From NCBI RefSeq assembly GCF_014636775.1, contig NZ_BMEQ01000002.1, forward strand, positions 186,001 through 250,000: a stretch of DNA of 64,000 bases, given 5' to 3'. A program made the translations under genes and the position numbers. Position 1 is the stretch's first letter. Each line of letters starts with the position of its first letter. The notes below the pieces were generated by a model. That model did no database searches, was not told where the DNA came from, and saw only the letters and a list, made by a program, of their open reading frames with translations. The DNA is from Kocuria dechangensis (GTDB lineage Bacteria; Actinomycetota; Actinomycetes; Actinomycetales; Micrococcaceae). Shown piece by piece: positions 23,340-31,724 of the stretch.

Positions 23340-23858
23340 ATGGGACTGACGCTGAGCCCGGCCTCCACGACCACCTCCGCCGACCGCCGCCACGCCCTGG
23401 TGGACTCGCCCATCGGTCCCCTCGCGCTCGTCGAGGAGGACGGCCGGCTCGCGGCGCTCTCCGTCGAGGGAGCCCGCCAGGGCCCCGTCCCCGGCTCCTT
23501 CGGGACCCGCGACGACGACGCCCTCCCGCACGTCCGGGAGCAGCTCGCCGAGTACTTCGCCGGCCGGCTCCGCGAGTTCGACGCCGACGTCGTCCTGCAC
23601 GGCACCCCCTTCCAGCTGCGGGTGTGGAACGCGCTCGCCGGCATCCCGTACGGCACGACCGGCACCTACGGCCAGATCGCCCGCGCGATCGGCACGCCCC
23701 GGGCGGCCCAGGCTGTGGGCGCCGCCAACGGCCGCAACCCGGTGAGCCTGCTCGTCCCGTGCCACCGGATCATCGGCGCCGACGGCCGGCTCACCGGCTA
23801 CGCGGGCGGGATGCAGCGCAAGGAGTACCTGCTGCGGCTCGAGGGCACCCTGCTCTGA
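23340..23858 (+). CDS. ogt: Methylated-DNA--protein-cysteine S-methyltransferase
   Basis: A 172-residue suicide DNA-repair protein that takes alkyl groups from O6-alkylguanine. The acceptor is Cys141 in the invariant 'PCHRIIG'. 'IPYGTTGTYGQIARAIG' and 'AVGAANGRNPVSLLVPCHR' form the helix-turn-helix and the arginine finger region. There is no Ada regulatory domain. The probable promoter is leaderless. A photolyase-like radical SAM gene lies nearby on the opposite strand. Confidence 0.95.
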   Translation: MGLTLSPASTTTSADRRHALVDSPIGPLALVEEDGRLAALSVEGARQGPVPGSFGTRDDDALPHVREQLAEYFAGRLREFDADVVLHGTPFQLRVWNALAGIPYGTTGTYGQIARAIGTPRAAQAVGAANGRNPVSLLVPCHRIIGADGRLTGYAGGMQRKEYLLRLEGTLL

Positions 23859-23903
23859 GCCCCCGGCACCGCCCCGCCGCCCGACCGTCCCGCAGGAGGA
23901 ACG

Positions 23904-24254
23904 ATGCCCCGTCTCGACGACCTCGCCGACACCATGCTGCACCGTGCCCGCGCGTCGGGGAGCGGGCACAGCGCGGAGCTGATCGTCCACGACGGCGTGC
24001 TGCGCCAGACGGTGATGGGCCTGCGCGCCGACACGGAGCTCGCGGAGCACGAGGCCCCGGCCGCCGCCACCCTGCAGGTGGTCTCGGGCCGGATCCGGGT
24101 GCTCAAGCGCGGTCAGCTCGCCGAGGAGCTCACCCCGGGGGAGCTGGTGTCCCTCACGCACTCCCGCCACACGATCGAGGCCCTGGAGGACTCGGTGTAC
24201 CTCCTGACCACGGTCTCCGGCCCGCCCCGCGAACGGGACGCCCGGGTGGCCTGA
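23904..24254 (+). CDS. Cupin domain protein
   Basis: A 116-residue single cupin barrel. The middle contains 'LAEHEAPAAATLQVVSGRIRV' (metal-binding His/Glu region, G-(X)n-HxE type, degenerate) and a second motif 'GELVSLTHSRHTIEALEDS'. GCAGGAGG lies 5-6 nt before the ATG. It probably binds a metal and a small ligand, or is an inactive structural cupin. It is 45 bp after ogt in the same direction and may be co-transcribed. The function is unknown. Confidence 0.78.
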   Translation: MPRLDDLADTMLHRARASGSGHSAELIVHDGVLRQTVMGLRADTELAEHEAPAAATLQVVSGRIRVLKRGQLAEELTPGELVSLTHSRHTIEALEDSVYLLTTVSGPPRERDARVA

Positions 24255-24276
24255 CAGCCCGCCCGGGGCCACCGGA

Positions 24277-24298
24277 GCGCGGAGCGGAGGCTCCGCGC
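24277..24298. terminator. Bidirectional terminator hairpin
   Basis: GCGCGGAGC (24277-24285) and GCTCCGCGC (24290-24298) with a GGAG loop lie between the convergent cupin and radical SAM genes. Confidence 0.65.
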
Positions 24299-24308
24299 GA
24301 CGCATGCC

Positions 24309-25376
24309 TCAGAAGGCATATCTGACCTCGCAGTAGGGCAGCCGGCGGTGCAGCAGCTCGAGGAACTGCTCGAGGCAGCGCTGCTTCTCGCGGAACCGGT
24401 AGCGCACGTTGACCGCCCCGTTCTGGGAGCGCTTGGGCTCCTGGAGGTCGGGCCGCCACAGCACCTCCTCCGCCCTGGGGTGCCACTGGGTGTTGACCTC
24501 GTGCAGCTGCGCGTTGTGGGTCAGGAAGATGACCTCCGCGGCCAGCCGCTCCTTGGCGGCCGGGCCGATCCCGGCGTCGAGCTGGTCGAAGAGCTCCGCC
24601 CAGTCCTCCAGCCACGTGTCCGTGACGATGACCGGCGAGAAGTTCACGTGCACCTCGTAGCCGGCGGCCACGAAGTCGTCGATCGCCGCGATCCGCTCCG
24701 CGACCGGGCTCGTGCGGATGTCGGTGAGCTTGGCCAGGCGCGCCGGCATGAGGGAGAACCGGACGCGGGTGCGCCCCTGCGGGTCCCAGTCCAGCAGCTC
24801 CCGGTTGACGTACTTGGTGGCGAAGGACCCCTTGGCCGTGGGGTGGCGGCGGAACAGGTCCACGAGGTCGTGCACGTTCTCGCTGAGCAGCGCGTCCACC
24901 GAGCAGTCGCTGTTCTCGCCGAGGTCGTAGACCCACGCCTCGGGGTCGCACTGGTTGGCCTCCGGCTTGGCGCCCTGCCGGCGGATGTGCCGGTCCAGGT
25001 AGCCGGTGATCTGCTCGATGTTCGCGAAGACCGTCACGGGGTTGCTGTAGCCCTTCCGGCGCGGCACGTAGCAGTACGCGCACGCCATGGCGCACCCGTT
25101 GGCCGTGGAGGGGGCGATGAAGTCCGCCGACCGCCCGTTGGGCCGGGCCGCGAGCGACTTCTTGACCCCCAGCACCAGCGCCTCGCGCTTGATCCGCACC
25201 CAGCGCCTCGCGTTGGCCTCGTTGCCGTGCAGCTCGGGGATCTGCCAGTGGCTCGGCACCTCCACCAGCGTCGCGTCCGGCCAGCGCTCGAGGACCTCCC
25301 GGCCCCGCGGCAGCTGCGCGGCCGCCGGCTCGTAGTAGATGCGGGTGATGTCGACCATGGAGGGATCGGGGGGCAT
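24309..25376 (-). CDS. Spore photoproduct lyase family radical SAM protein
   Basis: 355 residues. The cluster motif is C-x3-C-x2-C: Cys95, Cys99 and Cys102 in 'GCAMACAYCYVPRRKGYSNP', close to the SPL-family motif. 'FIAPSTANGC', 'LSENVHDLVDLF' and 'HVNFSPVIVTDTWLEDW' also match the SPL-family branch found in non-sporulating bacteria. True SPL repairs spore photoproduct thymine dimers using a 4Fe-4S cluster and SAM; whether this branch does so is unclear. TAGACT 6 nt before the ATG suggests a leaderless promoter. Confidence 0.85.
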   Translation of the reverse strand: MPPDPSMVDITRIYYEPAAAQLPRGREVLERWPDATLVEVPSHWQIPELHGNEANARRWVRIKREALVLGVKKSLAARPNGRSADFIAPSTANGCAMACAYCYVPRRKGYSNPVTVFANIEQITGYLDRHIRRQGAKPEANQCDPEAWVYDLGENSDCSVDALLSENVHDLVDLFRRHPTAKGSFATKYVNRELLDWDPQGRTRVRFSLMPARLAKLTDIRTSPVAERIAAIDDFVAAGYEVHVNFSPVIVTDTWLEDWAELFDQLDAGIGPAAKERLAAEVIFLTHNAQLHEVNTQWHPRAEEVLWRPDLQEPKRSQNGAVNVRYRFREKQRCLEQFLELLHRRLPYCEVRYAF

Positions 25377-25382
25377 GCGCCG

Positions 25383-25388
25383 AGTCTA
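25383..25388 (-). promoter_or_regulatory. -10 element of a probable leaderless promoter
   Basis: On the minus strand TAGACT ends 6 nt before the ATG at 25376, the same arrangement as for ogt at 23328. Confidence 0.55.
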
Positions 25389-25508
25389 GGAGCCCCGTCC
25401 GACACCTCCGCGGGCCCCGGGGGCCGGGAATGGACAGTGGACTTCGCACCCGGGGGCGGCGAGGATGGCATCACGACCCGCCCGTACCGTCCGCGAGGGA
25501 GCAGCCCC

Positions 25509-27008
25509 ATGAAGTCCGTCTGGCTCGACACGTACGAGGTGCCGGCAGCGCCGGCCGAGGAGTTCGTCCCCGGCGCCGGATACGACACCGTGGTCGCCGG
25601 CGCCGGCCTGACCGGTCTGACCACCGCCGTCCTCCTGGCCCGCGCCGGGCACCGGGTCGCCGTGCTCGAGGCCCGCACCGTCGGCGCCGTCACCACCGGC
25701 AACACGACCGCCAAGCTCACGCTCCTGCAGGGCACCACGCTGTCGCAGATCCGCCGGCACCAGTCGGAGGAGGTGCTGCGCGCCTACGTGGACGCCAACC
25801 GGGAGGGCATGGCCTGGCTGCTGCGCCTCCTCGAGGACCGCGGCGTGCCGTTCCAGCGCCGTGACTCGTGGACCTACGCCACGTCCGCCAAGGGCGCCTC
25901 CGACCTCCGGAAGGAGCTCGAGGCCGCCCGCCTCGCGGACCTGCACCCGAGCTGGTCCGACGAGACCGAGCTGCCCTTCCCGGTGGCCGGGGCGATCACG
26001 CTGCCCGACCAGGCGCAGTTCCACCCCATGGAGGTGCTCGGCGCCCTCGTGGTCGAGCTGCGCGCGCACGGCGGGGCCGTGTTCGAGGGCGTGCGGCTCA
26101 CCGGCGCCGGCGTCCGCTCGCCGCTCACCATCCAGACCTCGAAGGGCCCGCTGCAGGCCGACCGCCTCGTCCTGGCCACCGGCACCCCCGTCCTGGACCG
26201 CGGCGGGTACTTCGCCAAGCTCTCCCCGAGCCGCTCCTACGCCATGACCTACCGCGTCCCCGGGGCGCCGGGCTCCATCCCCCGGGGCATGTACATCACC
26301 GCGGACAGCCCCACCCGCACCGTCCGCACCGTGCCGCTCGCGGACGAGGAGCTGCTCCTGGTCGGCGGCAACGACCACGTCGTCGGGCGCTCGCCCTCCC
26401 CGCAGGCCGCCGTCGACGACCTCGAGGAGTGGACCCGCCGCCACTTCCCCGGGGCCGAGCGCACCCACGTCTGGGCCGCCCAGGACTACCGGTCGATCAA
26501 CGCCATCCCCTTCATCGGCACCCTGCCACGCGGCGGCGGGAACATCTACCTCGCCACCGGCTACAACAAGTGGGGCATGAGCAACGCCGTCGCGGCCTCG
26601 CTCGCGCTCAGCGCCGAGATCTTCGGCGGCCACATGCAGTGGGCGGAGACCCTCGGCCGGCGCGTGACGACGCCGTCGGACATCCTCACGGCGCTGAAGG
26701 TCAACGCGGAGGTGGGCTTCAACGCGCCCAAGGACTGGCTCAAGGCCGAGCTGAGCGAGCTCCCGGACGAGGTGCCCGGCGAGGGCGAGGGCTTCGTGGG
26801 CCGGGAGCACGGCCGTCCCGTGGGCGTGTCCACGGTCGACGGCGTCACCTGCAGGGTCTCGGGCATCTGCACCCACCTGGGCGGGGTGCTGCGCTGGAAC
26901 GACGCCGAGCGCTCGTGGGACTGCCCCCTGCACGGCTCCCGCTTCGCGGCCGACGGCACCCGGCTCGAGGGTCCCGCGGTGCACGACCTCTCCCGGCGCG
27001 GGGCGTAG
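25509..27008 (+). CDS. FAD-dependent oxidoreductase with C-terminal Rieske domain
   Basis: 499 residues. The N-terminal DAO-type FAD domain has 'VVAGAGLTGLTTAVLLARAG' near residues 30-49, and 'GYNKWGMSNAVAASLALSAEI' near residue 360 closes the FAD site. The C-terminal about 80 residues are a Rieske 2Fe-2S domain with C-x-H at Cys454/His456 ('CTHLGG') and C-x2-H at Cys472/His475 ('DCPLHGSRF'). GAGGGAG precedes the ATG. This architecture is known in actinobacteria and some Firmicutes, but the substrate is not established. It could oxidise an amine or sugar acid and pass electrons through the Rieske centre. It ends at a strong terminator. Confidence 0.9.
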   Translation: MKSVWLDTYEVPAAPAEEFVPGAGYDTVVAGAGLTGLTTAVLLARAGHRVAVLEARTVGAVTTGNTTAKLTLLQGTTLSQIRRHQSEEVLRAYVDANREGMAWLLRLLEDRGVPFQRRDSWTYATSAKGASDLRKELEAARLADLHPSWSDETELPFPVAGAITLPDQAQFHPMEVLGALVVELRAHGGAVFEGVRLTGAGVRSPLTIQTSKGPLQADRLVLATGTPVLDRGGYFAKLSPSRSYAMTYRVPGAPGSIPRGMYITADSPTRTVRTVPLADEELLLVGGNDHVVGRSPSPQAAVDDLEEWTRRHFPGAERTHVWAAQDYRSINAIPFIGTLPRGGGNIYLATGYNKWGMSNAVAASLALSAEIFGGHMQWAETLGRRVTTPSDILTALKVNAEVGFNAPKDWLKAELSELPDEVPGEGEGFVGREHGRPVGVSTVDGVTCRVSGICTHLGGVLRWNDAERSWDCPLHGSRFAADGTRLEGPAVHDLSRRGA

Positions 27009-27036
27009 CCCGCGGCCCGGCGACGGCCCGGGCACG

Positions 27037-27072
27037 GCGACGGCCCCCGCCCGGAGGGGCGGGGGCCGTCGC
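27037..27072. terminator. Strong bidirectional terminator hairpin
   Basis: GCGACGGCCCCCGCCC (27037-27052) and its perfect complement at 27057-27072 form a 16-bp stem with a GGAG loop, between convergent genes. Confidence 0.8.
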
Positions 27073-27100
27073 GTGCTCGCGCACGTGGTCGCGGAGGGAC

Positions 27101-27322
27101 CTACTTCTTGCCGGTGGTCTCCTCGAGCTTCAGGGCGACGCCGAGGGCGAAGAACGTGGGGGCCCACTCGCCCACGAACAGGCCCCAGCGGTCGGCCTGG
27201 GCCTTGTCCTTGGTCTTGCTGAGGTCCACGGCCCAGGAGAGGAAGGACAGGCCGATGGAGGCGAAGCCCGCCGCGTAGGCGTGCTCGCTGCGGATGCCGA
27301 AGTTCTGGAGCGTGCTGATCAT
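27101..27322 (-). CDS. Small conserved membrane-associated protein
   Basis: 73 residues, with GAGG 7 nt before the ATG. It contains two hydrophobic stretches, 'AYAAGFASIGLSFLSWAV' (about 16-33) and 'WGLFVGEWAPTFFALGVAL' (about 46-64), joined by a charged loop 'SKTKDKAQADR', and ends with a basic tail. A two-helix hairpin in the membrane is likely. The family is unrecognised. It is a single gene between a terminator and the GH15 gene. Confidence 0.7.
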   Translation of the reverse strand: MISTLQNFGIRSEHAYAAGFASIGLSFLSWAVDLSKTKDKAQADRWGLFVGEWAPTFFALGVALKLEETTGKK

Positions 27323-27513
27323 GGGAGACCTCTTTCAAGTTCGGTGCCACCGGACGACGGTGGGCTCGTCGAGCCATGCCCGATCAGTCTCACACGAGTC
27401 AGCACAACAGGGAAGTAAGCTGACTATAAATTCGCTGGGAATGCGCGGCGCCGCCCTGGAGCGGCTCAGACCGGCCCGGAGCGGAGCGGGTCCCTTGCTG
27501 GTTGAATGTGCGC

Positions 27514-29412
27514 ATGAGCGACGAGCCGACGCGCTCCGCGTCCACACCGCTGGAGGACTACGCCCTGCTGTCCGACCTGCACACGGGCCCGCTCGTGTCC
27601 CGGGACGGCAGCATCGACTGGCTGTGCTTCCCGCGCTTCGACTCCCCGTCCGTCTTCGCGGCCCTGCTGGGCGGTCCCGAGGACGGGCACTGGAGGCTGT
27701 CCGTCGTCGGCGGCGAGGTGGTGTCCCGCCGCTACCTCCCGCGCACGTTCGTGCTCGAGACCACCTGGCGAAGCCCGACGGGCACCGCCGTGGTGACCGA
27801 CTTCCTGCCGCCCGGCGAGGCAGCGGACCACCCCGACCACGCCGATCTCGTCCGGCGCGTGGAGTGCGTGGCGGGGCAGGTGGAGGTCGAGCACGACCTG
27901 CGGATCCGGTTCGACTACGCCCGCGTGAAGCCCTGGACGCGGCGGATCGACGTCGACGGGTCCCCCGGGCTGCTGTCCATGGCCGGGCCCGACGCCCTGA
28001 TGCTCACGGGCCCAATGCTCCGCGCCGGCGAGGCCCCGCACGTGGGGGCGCTCCTGGGCGCGGAGGAGGAGCCGGGGCACCCGGACGACTACGAGGGCGG
28101 CGTGGCGGACCGGCTGACCGGACGGTTCGCCCTCGTCGCGGGGGAGCGCCTCGAGTGGGTGCTCACGTGGTTCGAGTCCCACCAGGCCCTCCCCATGCCG
28201 GTGGACCCCGGCAAGGCGCTCGACCTGGCGGTGGAGTTCTGGACGGACTGGTCCGCCCACGTCGGCACGCACAAGCGGCACGAGCAGGCGGTGCTGCGCT
28301 CGCTGCTCGTCCTGCGGGCCCTGACCCACCGCGGCACCGGCGGGATCGTGGCCGCGGCCACCACCTCCCTGCCCGAGGAGTTCGGGGGCGTGCGGAACTG
28401 GGACTACCGCTACACCTGGTTGCGCGACGCCGCGCTGACCATCGAGGTGCTGGTCGCCCACCACTTCACCGACGGCGCCCTGCACTGGCGCAACTGGCTG
28501 CTGCGCGCCGTGGCCGGGGACCCCGACCAGATCCAGATCATGTACGGGGTGGCCGGGGAGCGCCGGCTGCCCGAGACCGAGCTGGACCACCTGGCCGGGT
28601 ACGAGGGCTCGACCCCGGTGCGGATCGGCAACGGCGCCGTGGACCAGTACCAGTCCGACGTCGTGGGGGAGGTCATGCTGGCGCTGGCCGCGCTGCGGGA
28701 CGCCGGCGTGGAGGAGGACAGGTGGTCGTGGGGGCTGCAGAAGAACCTGCTGCGCTTCTGCGAGCACAACTACGACCGCAAGGGCCACGGCGTCTGGGAG
28801 ATGCGCGGGCCCGCGGTCTACCACGTGCACGGGCGCGCCATGATGTGGGCGGCCTTCGACCAGGGTGTGCGCGCCGTCGAGCAGCACGGGTTCTCCGGGC
28901 CGGTGCAGCGGTGGCGGGAGCTGCGGGACCGGCTGTGCGCGGAGATCATGGAGCACGGCTTCGACGCGCAGCTGAACTCCTTCACGCAGGCCTACGGCAA
29001 CAAGGAGGTGGACGCCTCCCTGCTGCAGCTGCCGCACACCGGGTTCATCGCCTACGACGACCCGAAGATGCTGGGCACCGTGGCGCGGATCGAGCAGGAG
29101 CTGCGCGGGGAGCACGGGCTGGTCTACCGCTACCGCACCGAGACCGGGCTCGACGGGATCGAGGGCGACGAGTACCCGTTCCTGATCTGCACGTTCTGGC
29201 TCGTGGAGCAGTACGCGCGCAGCGGGCGGGTCGAGGACGCCGGGGCGCTCCTGGAGCAGCTGGCGGGCTACGCCAACGACCTCGGCCTCTACGCCGAGGA
29301 GTACGACCCCGGGCGCGGGCGGCTCGCCGGGAACTTCCCCCAGGCGTTCAGCCACCTGGGCTTCATCCGGGCCGTGGACGCCGTGGTCCGGGCCCGGGCG
29401 AGGGCCTCCTAG
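27514..29412 (+). CDS. Glycoside hydrolase family 15 protein (trehalase/glucoamylase-like)
   Basis: 632 residues with an N-terminal beta-sandwich ('LEDYALLSDLHTGPLVSRDG', 'IDWLCFPRFDSPSVFAALLGG') and a C-terminal (alpha/alpha)6 barrel. 'NWDYRYTWLRDAALTIEVL' near residue 300 and 'IEGDEYPFLICTFWLVEQY' near residue 550 carry the general acid and general base carboxylates. This domain pair is shared with mycobacterial GH15 trehalases. It is cytosolic, since no signal peptide is seen. The ATG at 27514 was chosen; no Shine-Dalgarno sequence is evident, and TTGAAT 6 nt before it could be a poor leaderless -10. Trehalose or an alpha-glucan oligosaccharide is the likely substrate. Confidence 0.88.
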   Translation: MSDEPTRSASTPLEDYALLSDLHTGPLVSRDGSIDWLCFPRFDSPSVFAALLGGPEDGHWRLSVVGGEVVSRRYLPRTFVLETTWRSPTGTAVVTDFLPPGEAADHPDHADLVRRVECVAGQVEVEHDLRIRFDYARVKPWTRRIDVDGSPGLLSMAGPDALMLTGPMLRAGEAPHVGALLGAEEEPGHPDDYEGGVADRLTGRFALVAGERLEWVLTWFESHQALPMPVDPGKALDLAVEFWTDWSAHVGTHKRHEQAVLRSLLVLRALTHRGTGGIVAAATTSLPEEFGGVRNWDYRYTWLRDAALTIEVLVAHHFTDGALHWRNWLLRAVAGDPDQIQIMYGVAGERRLPETELDHLAGYEGSTPVRIGNGAVDQYQSDVVGEVMLALAALRDAGVEEDRWSWGLQKNLLRFCEHNYDRKGHGVWEMRGPAVYHVHGRAMMWAAFDQGVRAVEQHGFSGPVQRWRELRDRLCAEIMEHGFDAQLNSFTQAYGNKEVDASLLQLPHTGFIAYDDPKMLGTVARIEQELRGEHGLVYRYRTETGLDGIEGDEYPFLICTFWLVEQYARSGRVEDAGALLEQLAGYANDLGLYAEEYDPGRGRLAGNFPQAFSHLGFIRAVDAVVRARARAS

Positions 29413-30245
29413 CGCCGGTGGGCGCTCGCCGGGCGACCGCGCCGGCGCAGCGCCGCGGTCGCCAGGACGACCAGGACCGCGGCAGCGGCGGCGGCGACGG
29501 CCAGGAGCACCGACCGCGGCTCGTCCGTGGCCCGCCCGACCGCGATCCACGACAGGCCCCACGCCGCGGCGGCGGCCACTGCCCAGCGGCCGCCGACCCG
29601 CCCCTGGACGGCGGCCACCACGGCGGCGAGCACCAGCACGACGGCGACGCCGATCCACTCCGCGCCCCGCCCCTCCTGCGGCACGCCCGAGGACACCAGG
29701 GCCGCCGCGACGTTGGCCGCCGTCGCCACCGACACCCATCCCAGGTACAGCCCGAAGGTGCCGTCCACGACCAGCCACTCCGCCGGGCCGCCGCGGTCCG
29801 ACAGGTCCGCCAGGCGCTGGACCAGCACCCCGAGGACCAGCACCAGCGCGACGATGACGACCACGCTCGCCCAGATCCAGCCCTGCTGCGTGACCAGCAG
29901 CCAGCCCGCGTTGAGGAGCATGGACGCCGCCGCGAGCCAGCCGGTGGACCGCGCCCGCGGGTCCGCCGCCCGGGAGGGCAGCCACTGCCAGACCGTGTAG
30001 GCGGCCAGGCCCAGGTAGATCACCGACCAGATGGAGAACGCCGGTCCCGCCGGGGCCAGCAGCGTGGCGTCCGCGGCCAGGCTGCCGCCCGAGGACTCCT
30101 CCACTCGGGTGCCGAAGATCCCGATCCCCACCAGGGTGCCGAGCACGCACGCGACCTCGCTGAGGGTGACGACCACCTGGCGGGCACGGTCCGAGGGCGT
30201 CGCGCGGGCGGCGTCGGGGCGGGTCGGGGCGGGGTGCGTGCTCAC
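29409..30245 (-). CDS. TspO/MBR-related multi-pass membrane protein
   Basis: 278 residues with about eight to nine hydrophobic segments. 'PAGPAFSIWSVIYLGLAAYTVWQW' (about 64-87) resembles the P-x3-FxxxW element of TspO/tryptophan-rich sensory proteins. The protein is longer than the 5-TM TspO core of about 160 residues and carries 'EWLVVDGTFGLYLGWVSVAT' later. Its stop overlaps the GH15 stop by 4 bp in a convergent arrangement. The GTG start is at 30245. Ligand and role are unknown; porphyrin binding would be expected from TspO homology. Confidence 0.68.
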   Translation of the reverse strand: MSTHPAPTRPDAARATPSDRARQVVVTLSEVACVLGTLVGIGIFGTRVEESSGGSLAADATLLAPAGPAFSIWSVIYLGLAAYTVWQWLPSRAADPRARSTGWLAAASMLLNAGWLLVTQQGWIWASVVVIVALVLVLGVLVQRLADLSDRGGPAEWLVVDGTFGLYLGWVSVATAANVAAALVSSGVPQEGRGAEWIGVAVVLVLAAVVAAVQGRVGGRWAVAAAAAWGLSWIAVGRATDEPRSVLLAVAAAAAAVLVVLATAALRRRGRPASAHRR

Positions 30246-30363
30246 GGCGGGGCCTCTCGTCCGGCGGCGGGGATCCCGGATCCGGATCCTCCACTGCCAC
30301 GGTAGGCCGGGGCGCCCGGGACCACCAGGGCGGCCTCCCCTCGCTCCTCCCGCCGCCCGTCCC

Positions 30364-30369
30364 TAGAGT
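30364..30369 (+). promoter_or_regulatory. -10 element of a probable leaderless promoter
   Basis: TAGAGT ends 6 nt before the ATG at 30376, with no ribosome-binding sequence between. Confidence 0.55.
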
Positions 30370-30375
30370 GGCCGG

Positions 30376-31671
30376 ATGGACACTCCTCAGGACGCACCCC
30401 AGGACACCCGGCCCGTCGTGGGCCTGCTCGGCGCCACCGGCATCACCGGGCGGACGGCGCTGGCCCACCTCGTGGCGCGGGCGGGCCAGGCGGGGGTGGA
30501 CGTCGTCGTCGGCGCCCGGGACCCGGAGCGCGTCCGGGCCCTGTGCGCCGAGCGGGCGATCCCGGTCCCCGAGGTCGTGCGCACGGACGTCACCGACCCC
30601 GCCTCCCTGCGGGAGCTCGCCCGGCGGGCCGACGTCCTCGTGAACCTCGCCGGCCCCTACACGCGGCTGGCCCCGCCCGTGCTCGCCGCGTGCGTGGCCG
30701 AGGGCACGCACTATCTCGACCTCACCGGGGAGATCCCGCTCGCCCGGCGCACCGACCGGGACCTGCACGCCGCCGCGCGGGCCGCCGGGGTCGCCCTCGT
30801 GCACACCGCGGGATTCGAGGCGCTGCCCGCGGACGTCCTCGTCGACGCCGCCCGCCGGCACGCCGCCGCCCGCGGGGAGACCCTGCGCAGCGCCGACCTC
30901 GTGACGTCCGTGCGGACCCCGCCCGGGACCGGCTTCTCCGACTCGGTCTCCGGCGGGACCCTGCAGAGCCTCGTCGAGGTGCTCCGGGACCCGGAGCCCC
31001 TGCGCGCGGACGACGTCGCCGCCCGCCTCCCCGACCCCGCCCCGGGCACCGGGACGGCGGCCGACCCCGACGCGGTGCGCCGCACCAGCCCGCTGCGGCT
31101 GCGGGCCCGCGTGGCCGAGGGCAGGGTGCTGGCGGCCATGAGCCCCCTCGCGGCGATCAACCCGCCGGTGGTCCACCGCACCCAGGCCCTCAGCCCCGTG
31201 CCGGGCGCGGCCGCGCACCCGCTGGCCTTCCGGGAGGCCATGTCCGTGGGCCGGTGGGGCGGCCTCCCCGGGGTCCTCCGCCTGGCCGCGGCGGAGGGGA
31301 TCGGCGGGTTCCAGGCGCTCACCGGTCTCGCGGTCCGCCTGCCGCGCCCGGTGCGCTCGCGGCTCGCCGGGGTCCTGGCCCGCGTCCTGCCGCAGGCCGG
31401 CACCGGGCCGGAGGGCGACGTCCTCACCGGCTGGTCGTGGACGACGCAGGGGACGTTCACCACCCACGAGGACTCGGCGTTCCGCGCCGTGCTCGAGGCC
31501 GAGGGCAACCCCGGCTACGGCACCACCGCGTGGCTGATCACCGAGCTCGCCCTGCGCATGGCCGTGCACGGGGTCCCGGACGCGGCCCTGGGCTCGACGA
31601 CGCCGGCGCTCGCCCTCGACGGCGACGTCGCCGCGCTGCTGCCGGCGCGGGTGCGGATCACGGTCGGCTGA
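30376..31671 (+). CDS. Saccharopine dehydrogenase NADP-binding-like protein (trans-acting enoyl reductase type)
   Basis: 431 residues. The Rossmann motif 'VVGLLGATGITGRTAL' is at residues 14-29, and 'DVLVNLAGPYTRLAPPVLAAC' near residue 88 and 'GTHYLDLTGE' near residue 114 are the family signatures. It is related to mycobacterial trans-acting enoyl reductases and 'saccharopine dehydrogenase' oxidoreductases, which use NADPH on lipids or polyketide intermediates. No polyketide synthase is nearby, so the substrate is unknown. The promoter looks leaderless. It ends at a strong hairpin. Confidence 0.85.
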   Translation: MDTPQDAPQDTRPVVGLLGATGITGRTALAHLVARAGQAGVDVVVGARDPERVRALCAERAIPVPEVVRTDVTDPASLRELARRADVLVNLAGPYTRLAPPVLAACVAEGTHYLDLTGEIPLARRTDRDLHAAARAAGVALVHTAGFEALPADVLVDAARRHAAARGETLRSADLVTSVRTPPGTGFSDSVSGGTLQSLVEVLRDPEPLRADDVAARLPDPAPGTGTAADPDAVRRTSPLRLRARVAEGRVLAAMSPLAAINPPVVHRTQALSPVPGAAAHPLAFREAMSVGRWGGLPGVLRLAAAEGIGGFQALTGLAVRLPRPVRSRLAGVLARVLPQAGTGPEGDVLTGWSWTTQGTFTTHEDSAFRAVLEAEGNPGYGTTAWLITELALRMAVHGVPDAALGSTTPALALDGDVAALLPARVRITVG

Positions 31672-31673
31672 GA

Positions 31674-31717
31674 CGCGACGGACCCCGGCCCCCAAGGGGG
31701 AGCCGGGGTCCGTCGCG
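31674..31717. terminator. Strong bidirectional terminator hairpin
   Basis: CGCGACGGACCCCGGC (31674-31689) and its perfect complement (31702-31717) form a 16-bp stem, with extra C4/G4 pairing in the loop. It lies between convergent genes. Confidence 0.8.
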
Positions 31718-31724
31718 CGCGGGG

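Noticed and set aside
24348-27008. A start of the Rieske/FAD oxidoreductase as far upstream as 24348
   Set aside because: That region encodes the radical SAM protein on the other strand. The FAD protein starts at 25509 with a ribosome-binding sequence.
27502-27513. A TTG start four codons earlier for the GH15 protein
   Set aside because: ATG at 27514 is preferred; neither has a Shine-Dalgarno sequence, and TTGAAT here may instead be part of the promoter.
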